NCBI GenBank assembly: GCA_023382435.1
Contig: JAHDVS010000009.1
Coordinates: 20,299-84,298, forward strand
Length of the DNA: 64,000 nucleotides
Direction of reading: 5' to 3'
Origin: Thermoleophilia bacterium
Lineage (GTDB): Bacteria; Actinomycetota; Thermoleophilia; Gaiellales; Gaiellaceae
Every line of letters starts with the position of its first letter. Position 1 is the first letter of the stretch. Below the pieces are notes generated by a model that saw nothing but the letters and a program-made list of their open reading frames with translations, was not told the origin of the DNA and searched no databases. Positions 40,558 to 48,967 of this stretch are shown in pieces. The position numbers were made by a program, and so were the translations under genes.

Positions 40558-42324
40558 GCCCGGAACGCCCGCACGCCTGACGCGGAGGGAGCCCGTCAGA
40601 TCGACGAGCCCGATCCGGCTCGCCGAGACGACCCGGATCACGTAGCGCCCGCTCGCGACGGTACGCCCGCGCGCGTCACGGCCGTTCCAGACGAGCTCGA
40701 CCGCTCCCGGCGGGCGGCGTGCTCCGTCGAGGAGCGTCCGCACCACCCGGCCGGCACGGGTCTCCACGGTGACGCTCACCCGCGCCTTGCCGGCGAGCCG
40801 GAACGAGACGCCCAGGCGCGCGCCTCGCTTCTTGACGGTCAGCTTCCGCTTCGAGAGCTCGAGGAAGCCGAGCGTGTTGTCGACCGTGAAGGAGCGCTCG
40901 GCCCTGCTCTTCGCCCCCGCCTCGTCGACGGCGGTCACGACCCAGCGCCAGGAGCCTTGCCGCAGCAGCTCGGGATCGGGCTCGTACGCGACCGTCCCCG
41001 GCTCGCGCTCGCGCTCGTCGCGCCAGGCGACCTTGCCGCCCGGGCCGATCAGCCGCGCCGTCACTTGCGCTGCGCGCACGAGCCGGTACGCGAGCCGTTG
41101 CCCCTCGGCGACGCCGTCACCGTTCGGGGAGACCACGTCGTTCGCGGGCTCCGGGACGTAGACGCCGTAGTAGGCGAGCATGAGCGCGGTCGATACGGCC
41201 CGCTCGGCGCCGTCGGAGGGCGAGTTGAGCACGCGACCGTCGAACGCGATCGTCGTCGAGCCGCCCGCGTCGAACGCCATCCCCGTCACGACCCCGAGGG
41301 AGACGAGCTTGCGCGCCAGATCGCGGAGCGTGACGCCCGCGGAGAAGGACTGGCGACCGTCGACGGCGACGAGCACGATCCGGCCGTCGGCGAGCTGGCC
41401 GACGGCCGTCCGCGGATGGCGCGGCAGGAGCTGATCCGAGGTGAACTCCTCCGTCGTGGGAAGCGCGATCCGCCCGTTGCGAACGAGCGCCGGCCCGCCG
41501 CCGATCGCGTCCTGGACGCTCTGCCACCACGGGCTCACGCCCAGCCGCGCGCTGAGCGACAGGCCCGGCTCGGCGGACGCGGCGAGCGCGCGGCCGGTGG
41601 AGCCGACCGCCTGGAGCACGATTCCGTCCGCCGGGATCGGCGTGCCGCCGCCGCGGCGTACCTCGACGATCCGCCCGGCCAGGTCGACGTTCGGTACCGA
41701 GGCGGGGAAGCCGGAGACGACGACGTCGTACACGTTCTTCGCCCGAGGTGTGGACTCGCCCCACGCGGGCGTGAACAGCCCCGCAGCGGCCCCGTCGAGA
41801 GGCCTGTTCAGCTGGCGGAGCGCCTGGCGCTTGCCATCGTCGACCGCGAACGTCCCGGAGAAGCCCACGCGGGCGAGACGGAGGATGCCGTCCGCACCGA
41901 TCCCGAGCGAGGAGCGACCGCTGTTGGGGCGGCCGTGCAGCACTCCGTCGCGCATGAAGATGCCGCTCGGGTAGCCGACGCTCCAGTTGAAGAGGTCGCC
42001 GTTGATGCCGACGAGGGTCGCCTGCTTCGAGAGCCGCTCCTGCATGCCGCTGACGGTCTCGACCCCGGTGATCGTCCCCTGGGAGAGCACGGGCACGAGG
42101 CGGTAGAGCCCGCCGGGCTTCGGTGTCGTGACGACGTGCACGACGACCTGCCGGCCGCGGATCCGCTCGGCCTCCCGCGTGTAGCTGACTCCCGGCATCA
42201 GCTCGGTCGCGGCGGGCTGGGCGAGCGCCACCGGGGCGGACCAGAGCGCCGCCGCCGCCGCCAGAAGGAGGATTTTCGTGCGCACGCGCGGTCTCACCAA
42301 AGCAGACACGTCTACGACCGGCAA
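40555..42324 (-). CDS. Secreted phosphodiester glycosidase (NAGPA)-like protein with FlgD-like Ig domain
   Basis: A 589-residue protein. The signal peptide KILLLAAAAALWSAPVALA ends near residue 35. The NAGPA domain follows: ATLVGINGDLFNW near residue 103, GRPNSGRSSLGIGADG near residue 130, GGGPALVRNGRI near residue 270, RHPRTAVGQLADGRIVLVAVDGRQ near residue 298 and MAFDAGGSTTIAFDG near residue 343. The C-terminal third has SPNGDGVAEG (near 393) and WNGRDARGRTVASGRYVIRV near the end, both FlgD_ig/CHU_C-like. It could hydrolyse sugar-1-phosphodiesters in surface polymers. TTG 42324 has a GGGAGG site 9 nt upstream. GTG codons further in are alternatives. Confidence 0.82.
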   Translation of the reverse strand: MPVVDVSALVRPRVRTKILLLAAAAALWSAPVALAQPAATELMPGVSYTREAERIRGRQVVVHVVTTPKPGGLYRLVPVLSQGTITGVETVSGMQERLSKQATLVGINGDLFNWSVGYPSGIFMRDGVLHGRPNSGRSSLGIGADGILRLARVGFSGTFAVDDGKRQALRQLNRPLDGAAAGLFTPAWGESTPRAKNVYDVVVSGFPASVPNVDLAGRIVEVRRGGGTPIPADGIVLQAVGSTGRALAASAEPGLSLSARLGVSPWWQSVQDAIGGGPALVRNGRIALPTTEEFTSDQLLPRHPRTAVGQLADGRIVLVAVDGRQSFSAGVTLRDLARKLVSLGVVTGMAFDAGGSTTIAFDGRVLNSPSDGAERAVSTALMLAYYGVYVPEPANDVVSPNGDGVAEGQRLAYRLVRAAQVTARLIGPGGKVAWRDEREREPGTVAYEPDPELLRQGSWRWVVTAVDEAGAKSRAERSFTVDNTLGFLELSKRKLTVKKRGARLGVSFRLAGKARVSVTVETRAGRVVRTLLDGARRPPGAVELVWNGRDARGRTVASGRYVIRVVSASRIGLVDLTGSLRVRRAGVPG

Positions 42325-42416
42325 CCCGTGAACCCTCCCTCCTTACAGAGACCGAACACCGCCCGCTTGTCATGATCGCTACTATCGGCTAAGCTGTCGG
42401 CAACGGAAGGAGCGCC

Positions 42417-42698
42417 GTGGACGGCTCTCACGAGCTCTCGGCCGAGGAGGCCTTCAGCGCCTTCGACCGCAGCTACTGGCTCTGCCGCTGCGCGGGATTT
42501 CGCGTCGCGAGCCACGACGGTCACCCGCTCGGCCTCGTCGAGGGGTTGCGCTTCTCCTCGCCGGGCGAGGTCGGCGCGCTGGCCGTCCGCGGGCGCTCCG
42601 CCGACTCGCCGCTCGCCGTGATCCCCGCCGGCTCGGTCGGCGAGGTGCGCCCGCTCGAGGAGCTCGTCGTTCTCGCGACCCCGGGGGGGCGCCCGTGA
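42417..42698 (+). CDS. Small PRC-barrel-like protein
   Basis: A 93-residue protein. After a short helix (SAEEAFSAFDRSYWLCRCAGF), the segment HPLGLVEGLRFSSPGEVGALAVRG resembles a PRC-barrel strand pattern. It has no membrane segment. GTG 42417 has a good GGAAGGAG site 6 nt upstream, and its TGA overlaps the start of the CBS gene. A TACTAT sequence 36 nt upstream may be the -10 element. The link with a CBS protein suggests a sensing or regulatory pair, but the function is unknown. Confidence 0.7.
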   Translation: MDGSHELSAEEAFSAFDRSYWLCRCAGFRVASHDGHPLGLVEGLRFSSPGEVGALAVRGRSADSPLAVIPAGSVGEVRPLEELVVLATPGGRP

Positions 42699-43147
42699 CG
42701 ATCGTCGACATCGCCAGCGTTCGCCTGGTCAGCGTCGGCCCCGCGGATACCGTCCGCGTCGCCATCGGCCGCATGCTCGACGAGAACGTCGGCGCCGTCG
42801 CGGTCTGCGACGGCCCACACCTCGCCGGGATCTTCACCGAGCGCGACGTGCTCCGGCTGGCCGGCGCGGGCACGCCGTTCGCGGCGCTGCAAGTCGGTGA
42901 CGTGATGACCCGTCACGTCGTCTCCGTGTCCCCCGACGACGACATCGTCGCGGTCGCCCGGCTCATGAGCGAACGACGGATCCGCCACGTGCCGGTGCTA
43001 GAGGGCGAGAACGTCCTCGGCATCGTCGGCATCCGCGACGTCGTCGCGGTGCTGGCGGAGCGACTCTGGCGCGAGCACGACGCGGCCGCGCGGGAGACGA
43101 TCCGCGGGCTGCTCGGCCGCGCCGGAGCACCCGCACCCGAGGACTAG
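42695..43147 (+). CDS. CBS-domain pair protein
   Basis: A 150-residue protein made of two CBS motifs (a Bateman module). The first runs from SVGPADTVRVAIGRMLDENV to LAGIFTERDVLRL, the second from VGDVMTRHVVSVSPDDDIV to VLGIVGIRDVVAVL. Such stand-alone modules bind adenine nucleotides and control partner proteins. GTG 42695 overlaps the upstream stop (GTGA). The 3' end overlaps the end of mqnC by 4 nt in a convergent layout. Confidence 0.88.
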   Translation: MTIVDIASVRLVSVGPADTVRVAIGRMLDENVGAVAVCDGPHLAGIFTERDVLRLAGAGTPFAALQVGDVMTRHVVSVSPDDDIVAVARLMSERRIRHVPVLEGENVLGIVGIRDVVAVLAERLWREHDAAARETIRGLLGRAGAPAPED

Positions 43148-44265
43148 TCGAAGACGCGTACCTCCCGGTACAGCGTGTCGCGCTGCACCGGCACTTTCCC
43201 GAGCGCCCTGATCGCCCGGACGAAGTCGTCCGTCGAGGCCCGATGCGTCGTGCCGGCGGCCGAGACGACGTTCTCCTCGGTCATCACGGAGCCGAGGTCG
43301 TCGGCGCCGAACGCGAGCGCGACCTGCCCGATCTTCATCCCCTGCGTGACCCAGCTCGACTGGATGTGATCGACGTTGTCGAGGTAGATCCGGCTGACCG
43401 CCTGCGTCAGCAGGTAGTCGAACGACGTCGGGAACCGCTCGACCCGCGGACCGAGGCGCGTTCCGTCAGGCTGGAACGTCCACGAGATGAAGGCCCGGAA
43501 GCCGTGGAGCTCGTCCTGGAGCTCGCGGATCCGGCGCAGGTGCTCGACCCGCTCCTCGAGCGTCTCGACGTGGCCGTACATCATCGTCGCCGTGGTCGAG
43601 ATACCGAGCCGGTGCGCCTCGCGCATCACGTGCAGCCACTCCTGCGCCTTCGTCTTCTTGGGTGCGATCAGCCGTCGCACCCGCTCGACGAGGATCTCGG
43701 CGCCGCCGCCCGGGATCGAGTCGAGCCCAGCATCACGCAGGCGCGTGAGGGTCTCGGCGACCGGGAGGCGGGAGCGCCGCGAGATGTGGTGGATCTCCGG
43801 TGGCGAGAGCGCGTGTAGGTGGATCCGGTAGCGGCTCTTGATCGAGCGGAACAGGTCCTCGTAGAACTCGATCGCGAGATCGGGGTGATGGCCGCCCTGC
43901 ATGAGCAGGCCGGTGCCGCCGATCGCCAGCGTCTCCTCGATCTTGCGAAAGATCACGGCCTTCGGGAGCAGGTACCCCTCGGCACGGTCGCCCGGCCGGC
44001 GGTAGAACGCGCAGAAGTCGCAGTCGGTCTTGCACACGTTCGTGTAGTTGACGTTGCGGTCGACGACGAACGTGACTTTCGCCGGGTCGGTCTTGCGGGC
44101 TCGAAGCTCGTCCGCGGCCCGGCCGACGGCCACGAGCTCCCTCGAGCGGAGCAGCGTGACCGCGTCGATGTCCGAGATCCGCGCGCCGGCAAGCGCCTGC
44201 TCCAGGATCCTGCGGACGGGGGCGGCCGCACGCGGCGGCCGGGACGACCTGACCGTGAGGGTCAT
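43144..44265 (-). CDS. mqnC: Cyclic dehypoxanthinyl futalosine synthase (radical SAM)
   Basis: A 373-residue radical SAM enzyme of the futalosine menaquinone pathway. The cluster motif is CKTDCDFC (C78, C82, C85), preceded by VVDRNVNYTNV, typical of MqnC. LLMQGGHHPDLAIEFYEDLF near residue 118, SIPGGGAEILV near residue 186 and MKIGQVALAFGADDLGS near residue 308 also match. It forms the naphthalene ring precursor from dehypoxanthine futalosine. It is the last gene of the minus operon and overlaps the end of mqnA (ATGA). Confidence 0.93.
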   Translation of the reverse strand: MTLTVRSSRPPRAAAPVRRILEQALAGARISDIDAVTLLRSRELVAVGRAADELRARKTDPAKVTFVVDRNVNYTNVCKTDCDFCAFYRRPGDRAEGYLLPKAVIFRKIEETLAIGGTGLLMQGGHHPDLAIEFYEDLFRSIKSRYRIHLHALSPPEIHHISRRSRLPVAETLTRLRDAGLDSIPGGGAEILVERVRRLIAPKKTKAQEWLHVMREAHRLGISTTATMMYGHVETLEERVEHLRRIRELQDELHGFRAFISWTFQPDGTRLGPRVERFPTSFDYLLTQAVSRIYLDNVDHIQSSWVTQGMKIGQVALAFGADDLGSVMTEENVVSAAGTTHRASTDDFVRAIRALGKVPVQRDTLYREVRVFD

Positions 44266-45026
44266 ACGGCGAGCGTCTCCCGCGTCACGAAGCGAAGCTC
44301 GGGAACCGAGTCCAGCTCGCCCGCGTCGCGCGCCAGCTCGAAGAACGTGAGCAGACCCGCCCGTTCGCGCGGGCCGAACCCGTAGCGGAGCTTCTCGAAG
44401 TACCGCGCGAGGAAGCCGGCCGGGTAGCCGTACCGCTCGCTCGCCTCGCGCGCCAGCGCCTCCGGCTCCGCACGCGCGGAGCGGTGCGCGGCCAGCAGCG
44501 CGCCCTCGAGCTCGAGCACGCCGGGCGGCGGCGGATCCGGGCAGGCGAACACCGCGTAGACCATCGGCAGTCCCGTGCGCTCCTGCCAGAGGCGCCCCAG
44601 ATCGTGGTGCGGCGTCGGATCCTCGAACGTGCTCCTCAGGGCGGCGTCGCCGATCAGAAGCCGCGCGTCTGCCTCCTCGGAGAGCGGAACCTGCTCGGCG
44701 TCGGGCAGGAGGATCGACACCAGGACGACCGACGTCGCGCTCTCCGGGGTCACGGCAACGCTGCGGATCCGCTCGAGGGGGGCCCTCGAGACGAGCTGGA
44801 TCGAGTCCACCGCCCCCTCGGACGAGACCGCCACACGTGGCAGCACCCGCAGCTGTCCGGCGTGCCGCGCGTACGCGATCGAGGAGATCGGGGCGAGGTC
44901 GAGCTCGCCGGCGACGAGCCGCGCATTCAGGTCGGTCGGGACGCCGGGCGACTCCTCGGCGTCGGTCTCGAGGCGGAAGAACAGGGGCGCCATGTTCACG
45001 TAGGAGATCCGGCCGAGCCGGAGCAT
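44262..45026 (-). CDS. mqnA: Chorismate dehydratase
   Basis: A 254-residue protein starting MLRLGRISYVNMAPLFF, the usual MqnA start. AGELDLAPISSIAYARH near residue 39 and LIGDAALRS near residue 124 are conserved binding-protein-like segments. MqnA removes water from chorismate to give 3-enolpyruvyl-benzoate, the first step of the futalosine route. It lies between the degenerate hydrolase and mqnC, with 1-nt and 4-nt overlaps. Confidence 0.92.
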   Translation of the reverse strand: MLRLGRISYVNMAPLFFRLETDAEESPGVPTDLNARLVAGELDLAPISSIAYARHAGQLRVLPRVAVSSEGAVDSIQLVSRAPLERIRSVAVTPESATSVVLVSILLPDAEQVPLSEEADARLLIGDAALRSTFEDPTPHHDLGRLWQERTGLPMVYAVFACPDPPPPGVLELEGALLAAHRSARAEPEALAREASERYGYPAGFLARYFEKLRYGFGPRERAGLLTFFELARDAGELDSVPELRFVTRETLAV

Positions 45027-45637
45027 CAGCCGGCCCGCCGCAGCGACGCGACGATCCCCGAGCGGCTCGCCCAGCTCGGGTGCGGCGCCAGGTATGCGAG
45101 CCGTTCGTCGCCGGACAGGGGCGCGTTGCGGATCGGCAAGCGCAGGCCCTTGAGCAGGAATCGGCCGATCAGGGGCGTGCGCGCGAGCTCAGGCAACACC
45201 GGCTCGTCGCGCTCGACCACCTCGGCTTCGCCGCACGCGCGGGCGATCGGCAGCGCGCTCGTCTGCGCGACGAGCGCCGGGCGCTCGAGACCGAGCCGCT
45301 CCACGAGCGCCCTCAGGTGGCTCACGTCCCGCTCGAGCGAGTACTCCGACTCCCGCTCCGGCTTGTCGGAGCGGCCGAAACCGAGCTGGTCGTAGGCGAT
45401 CGCGCGGGCACCGGCGGCGGCGCGCTCCGCGAGCTCCCTGCGAAACACGTACGACCAGTACGGCGTGCCGTGCATGAAGACGAGCGCGGCACCGTCCCGC
45501 GGGCCCTCGTCCACGTAGTGCAAGCGAACCCCGTCGGTGAACAGCCAGCGAGGCTCGTACGGCCAGGTGCCCCCGAACGTCCAGTCGCGCGCGTCCATCG
45601 CGCGCTGGGTGGGCGTCAGCTCGCGCGCGGCCGTCAC
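45026..45637 (-). CDS. Degenerate alpha/beta hydrolase (haloalkane-dehalogenase-like), truncated
   Basis: A 203-residue protein. The first 110 residues match haloalkane dehalogenase-like hydrolases: VRLHYVDEGPRDG near residue 37, LVFMHGTPYWSYVFRREL (oxyanion HG) near residue 50, and AIAYDQLGFGRSDKP near residue 78. At the nucleophile elbow, where the family has VxQDWGG, this protein reads LVAQTSALPIA, so the catalytic Asp is lost. It then resumes with LARTPLIGRFLLKG and ends before the catalytic acid and His. The family is about 290 residues long. Translation is still coupled to mqnE (GTGA) and mqnA (TGATG). It is either a decaying gene or a non-catalytic protein. Confidence 0.7.
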   Translation of the reverse strand: MTAARELTPTQRAMDARDWTFGGTWPYEPRWLFTDGVRLHYVDEGPRDGAALVFMHGTPYWSYVFRRELAERAAAGARAIAYDQLGFGRSDKPERESEYSLERDVSHLRALVERLGLERPALVAQTSALPIARACGEAEVVERDEPVLPELARTPLIGRFLLKGLRLPIRNAPLSGDERLAYLAPHPSWASRSGIVASLRRAG

Positions 45638-46746
45638 TCCCACCGGCGCAGCTCGCGGTAGAGCGTGTCCCGCTGAACGGGCACGCGGCCGGCGTCCTTC
45701 ACGTGGCGCACGAGCTCGTCGATCTTCTGCTCGCTCCCGATCGTCGATCCCGCCGCCCGGAAGATCTCCTCGCGCACGACCGTGCCCTGGACGTCGTTGG
45801 CCCCGAAATGCAGCGCGACGGAGGCGAGGGGGAGGCCCATCATGATCCAGTAGGCCTTCAGGTTCGGGATGTTGTCGAGCAGGAGGCGCGACACGGCCAT
45901 CATCTTCAGGTCTTCCGCACCGCTCGTGAACGCCCAGCCGCGACGCTCGAACACGGTGTTCTCGGGGTGAAACGCGAGCGGCACGAAGGCAAGGAAGCCA
46001 CCGGTGCGATCCTGCTGGTCGCGCAGCCGCAACAGGTGGTCGACCCGCTCCTCGTACGTCTCGACATGGCCGTACAGCATCGTGCAGTGCGTGGGAAGTC
46101 CGAGCCGGTGCGCGATGTCGTGCACCTCGAACCAGCGGTCCGGGTGCTCCTTGCCGGGCGCGACGAGCCGCCGCACCCGGTCGGCGAAGATCTCGGCACC
46201 GCCGCCGGGCAGAGAACCGAGGCCGGCGTCCCGGAGCTCGCGCAGGATCTCCTCGTAACCGAGGCCCGAGAGCGTCGACATGTGGTGGATCTCGCTCGCC
46301 GTGTACAGCTTGAGGTGGACGTCGGGGAGCGCCGCGTGCAGCGCCCGGACGGTCTCGACGTACCACTCGAACGTCACGTGCGGGCTCTCGCCGTTGACCA
46401 TGTGGATCTCGGTGAAACCGGTCAGCTCGTGCTGGCGCGCGGCATCCTCGACGAGCTCCGCGATCGAGATCGTGTAGGCGCCCTCCTGCTTCGCCGTGCG
46501 GGCGAAGGCGCAGAACTTGCACTTCACACGACAGACGTTCGTCTGGTTGAGGTAGAGGTTCTGGACGAAGTAGACGTCGTCGGTGCCGCCGCGCAGACGC
46601 CGGGCCAGGTCGGCAAGCTCGCCCAGGGCGAGCAGATCGTCCGACTCGAGCAGCGCCAGCCCGTCCTCGAAATCGAGCCGATCGCCGGCTTCGACCTTCT
46701 CCCTGACGGTGTCGAGGGTGGGGACGCTCGCGCCGACGGTCGCCAT
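45634..46746 (-). CDS. mqnE: Aminodeoxyfutalosine synthase (radical SAM)
   Basis: A 370-residue radical SAM enzyme. The cluster motif is CRVKCKFC (C72, C76, C79) after YLNQTNV. HMVNGESPHVTFEWYVETVRA near residue 113, KLYTASEIHHMSTLSG near residue 145, and LGSLPGGGAEIFADRVRRLV near residue 173 match MqnE. It couples the MqnA product to SAM to give 6-amino-6-deoxyfutalosine. ATG 46746 shares one base with the polyprenyl synthase stop. mqnB and mqnD are not in the window. Confidence 0.93.
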   Translation of the reverse strand: MATVGASVPTLDTVREKVEAGDRLDFEDGLALLESDDLLALGELADLARRLRGGTDDVYFVQNLYLNQTNVCRVKCKFCAFARTAKQEGAYTISIAELVEDAARQHELTGFTEIHMVNGESPHVTFEWYVETVRALHAALPDVHLKLYTASEIHHMSTLSGLGYEEILRELRDAGLGSLPGGGAEIFADRVRRLVAPGKEHPDRWFEVHDIAHRLGLPTHCTMLYGHVETYEERVDHLLRLRDQQDRTGGFLAFVPLAFHPENTVFERRGWAFTSGAEDLKMMAVSRLLLDNIPNLKAYWIMMGLPLASVALHFGANDVQGTVVREEIFRAAGSTIGSEQKIDELVRHVKDAGRVPVQRDTLYRELRRWE

Positions 46747-47666
46747 CAGTGCTCCCGGTCGACCACGACGTGGGTGAGCGCTTCGAGCAGGTCCCGGTCG
46801 GGCTCCCCGTCGAGGGCCCCCCGGGCCCGGTCCGCGTACTCGAGCGCGAGCTCCCTCGAGCGCTCGAGCGCGTCCGTCGCGGACACCCGCTCGAGCGCAT
46901 CGGCCACCGACTCGCCGGCCAGCGCGTCCCGCACCCGCCGGTCGGAGCGAGCGGCCAGGATCAGCGGCAGCGTCGGCGTGCCGTCCCGCAGATCGACGCC
47001 CGGGGCCTTGCCCGTCGTGTCGAAGTCGCCCGTGCAGTCGAGGATGTCGTCGGCGATCTGGAACGCGACGCCGAGCGCGAGCCCGAACTCGCCGAGCTCG
47101 GGCCGTCCGCCGCCGAGCAGGCAGGCGGCCTCGAACAGCTTTCCGGTCTTGAGCAGGCAGCGCTCCAGGTATTCGTCCACACTCGTGTCGGGCCGGAAGG
47201 CCTGGCGGCGCTGGAGCGCCTCGCCGCGGGCGAGAGCCAGCGACGCGTCGGCGAGCAGCCTGACCGCATCCGGATCGCCGTTGCGGGCGAGCTCCCCGAA
47301 CGCTCTCGCCAGCAGGTAGTCGCCGGCCGCCTTGGCCGTTCGCTCGCCGTGGAGAGCCCAGGCGGTAGGGCGACCCCGGCGCAGGTCGGCCCCGTCGAGC
47401 ATGTCGTCGTGGACGAGCGTCGCCATGTGCACGAGCTCGACGGCGGCACCTGCCGCCTGGGCGCGCTCGCCCTCCCTCAGGCCCGGAGGACACGCGAGAT
47501 AGACCAGGGCGGGACGCAGGCGCTTGCCGCCCGCGGCGAGCGTCTCCCGACCGACCTCGCCGACGACCCCGGGGTGAGACAGAACGGCGGACTCGAGCCT
47601 CGCCTCGAGCCGCTCCAGATAGCTCTCGAGGCCGGGAGCGGAGCGGATGCTGGCAATCGCGTTCAC
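46746..47666 (-). CDS. Long-chain polyprenyl diphosphate synthase
   Basis: A 306-residue all-helical prenyltransferase. The first Asp-rich motif is LVHDDMLDGADLRRG (D87, D88, D91), with GGKRLRPALVYLA before it, and the second is QIADDILDCTGD near residue 213. The small Ala at positions before the first motif allows a long product. It most likely makes the menaquinone side chain, since the operon contains menG and mqn genes. GTG 47666 overlaps the menG stop (GTGA). Confidence 0.9.
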   Translation of the reverse strand: MNAIASIRSAPGLESYLERLEARLESAVLSHPGVVGEVGRETLAAGGKRLRPALVYLACPPGLREGERAQAAGAAVELVHMATLVHDDMLDGADLRRGRPTAWALHGERTAKAAGDYLLARAFGELARNGDPDAVRLLADASLALARGEALQRRQAFRPDTSVDEYLERCLLKTGKLFEAACLLGGGRPELGEFGLALGVAFQIADDILDCTGDFDTTGKAPGVDLRDGTPTLPLILAARSDRRVRDALAGESVADALERVSATDALERSRELALEYADRARGALDGEPDRDLLEALTHVVVDREH

Positions 47667-48370
47667 GAGACTCCTAGGGTCTCCTCCGCCACGGCGGTGT
47701 GGAGGGCGACGATGCCTCCGCCGAGCATCCTCCAGCGTATCTGCGAGAAGCCGGCGCGCGCGCAGATCGCGGCCAGCTCCTCGGGCCCCGGGAAGCGCCG
47801 CACGCTCGCCGGCAGGTACGCGTAGGCCTCACCGCCGGGGATCAGACGACCGAGCAGGGGAACCACCCCCTCGAACCAGACCCCGAAGAAGGGCCGCAGC
47901 ACGCCACGCGGCCGGGTGATCTCGAGGCAGGCGAGTCGCCCCCCGGGACGGAGCACCCGGCGCAGCTCGCACAGGCCCCGCTCGAGGTCGGAGAGGTTAC
48001 GCACCCCGAAGCCGACCGTTGCGGCATCGAATGCCCCGTCCGCGAACGGAAGGGCGAGCGCGTCGCCGCGCACCCACTCGACCGCGGTCGACTTGGCCCG
48101 CGCCCGCTCGAGCATCCGCGGGGAGAAGTCGAGACCCGTGACCGCGCCGCCGGCTGCGAGGTCGGCGAGGGCGAGATCGCCGGTGCCGCAGCAGGCATCC
48201 AGCACCCGATCCCCCGGCTGGACGGCCGCGGTTGCGGCCAGGCGGCGCCAGCGCCGGTCGAGGCCCAGCGTCATGACCCGGTTCATGAGGTCGTAGACGG
48301 GCGTGATGCGGTCGAACATGTCGCGCACGCCGTCCGGATCGAGGCGGCCCGGCTCGGGGGCCTGGCTCAC
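47663..48370 (-). CDS. menG: Demethylmenaquinone methyltransferase
   Basis: A 235-residue class I SAM methyltransferase of the UbiE/MenG group. RDMFDRITPVYDLMNRVMTLG near residue 17 and RVLDACCGTGDLALAD (SAM motif I) near residue 55 are diagnostic, as are GFGVRNLSDLERGLCELRRVL near residue 119 and CLEITRP near 147. It methylates demethylmenaquinone in the final step. GTG 48370 overlaps the ubiX stop. Confidence 0.92.
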   Translation of the reverse strand: MSQAPEPGRLDPDGVRDMFDRITPVYDLMNRVMTLGLDRRWRRLAATAAVQPGDRVLDACCGTGDLALADLAAGGAVTGLDFSPRMLERARAKSTAVEWVRGDALALPFADGAFDAATVGFGVRNLSDLERGLCELRRVLRPGGRLACLEITRPRGVLRPFFGVWFEGVVPLLGRLIPGGEAYAYLPASVRRFPGPEELAAICARAGFSQIRWRMLGGGIVALHTAVAEETLGVS

Positions 48371-48951
48371 TGGCCCCAGCGCTTCGCGATCGCGTTCTCC
48401 ACCCCGAGTTGATCGAGGATTCGCGCGACCACGAACCCGACGAGATCGTCGATCGTCGCCGGTCGGTGGTAGAAGCCGGGCGCTGCGAACAGGATCACGG
48501 CGCCCGCGTTGCGCAGGCGCAGGAGCGCCTCGAGGTGAATCGCCGACAGCGGCGTCTCGCGCGGCACGAGTACGAGCCGTCGGCCCTCCTTGAGCGCCAC
48601 GGACGCGGCCCGGTGGATCAGGTTCGCCATCGCCCCGGCCGCGAGCGTCCCGACCGTCGACATCGAGCACGGGCAGACCACGTAGCCGTCCACGCGCGCG
48701 GACCCGCTCGCGTACGGCGAGCGATAGTCGTCGAGCGCGTGCACCGTGACCCCGTCGAGCCCCGCGATCAGCCGGGCGCGCACCTCGTCACGGGGCACGG
48801 CCTGGTCGCCGCAGAGCTCCGTCGCCAGCACCTGATAGCCGGAGTCCGAGATCGAGACGCCGACCTCGCAGCCGGCGGCGACGAGCTCGCGAAGCAACCG
48901 CTCGGCGTACGGAGCGCCGGAAGCGCCCGTGATGCCGAGGAAGATCCGCAT
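48367..48951 (-). CDS. ubiX: Flavin prenyltransferase UbiX
   Basis: A 194-residue protein starting MRIFLGITGASGAPYAERLL. CPCSMSTVGTLAAGAMANLIHRAA near residue 94 and LVLVPRETPLSAIHLEALLRL near residue 126 are the conserved FMN and prenyl-phosphate site segments. UbiX makes prenylated FMN, the cofactor of UbiD decarboxylases such as the one at 51636. In the futalosine pathway a UbiX/UbiD pair handles the 6-carboxyl group of the naphthoate. ATG 48951 lies 16 nt after the cytochrome b/c gene. Confidence 0.93.
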   Translation of the reverse strand: MRIFLGITGASGAPYAERLLRELVAAGCEVGVSISDSGYQVLATELCGDQAVPRDEVRARLIAGLDGVTVHALDDYRSPYASGSARVDGYVVCPCSMSTVGTLAAGAMANLIHRAASVALKEGRRLVLVPRETPLSAIHLEALLRLRNAGAVILFAAPGFYHRPATIDDLVGFVVARILDQLGVENAIAKRWGQ

Positions 48952-48967
48952 GCCCGGAAGCGGCGAG

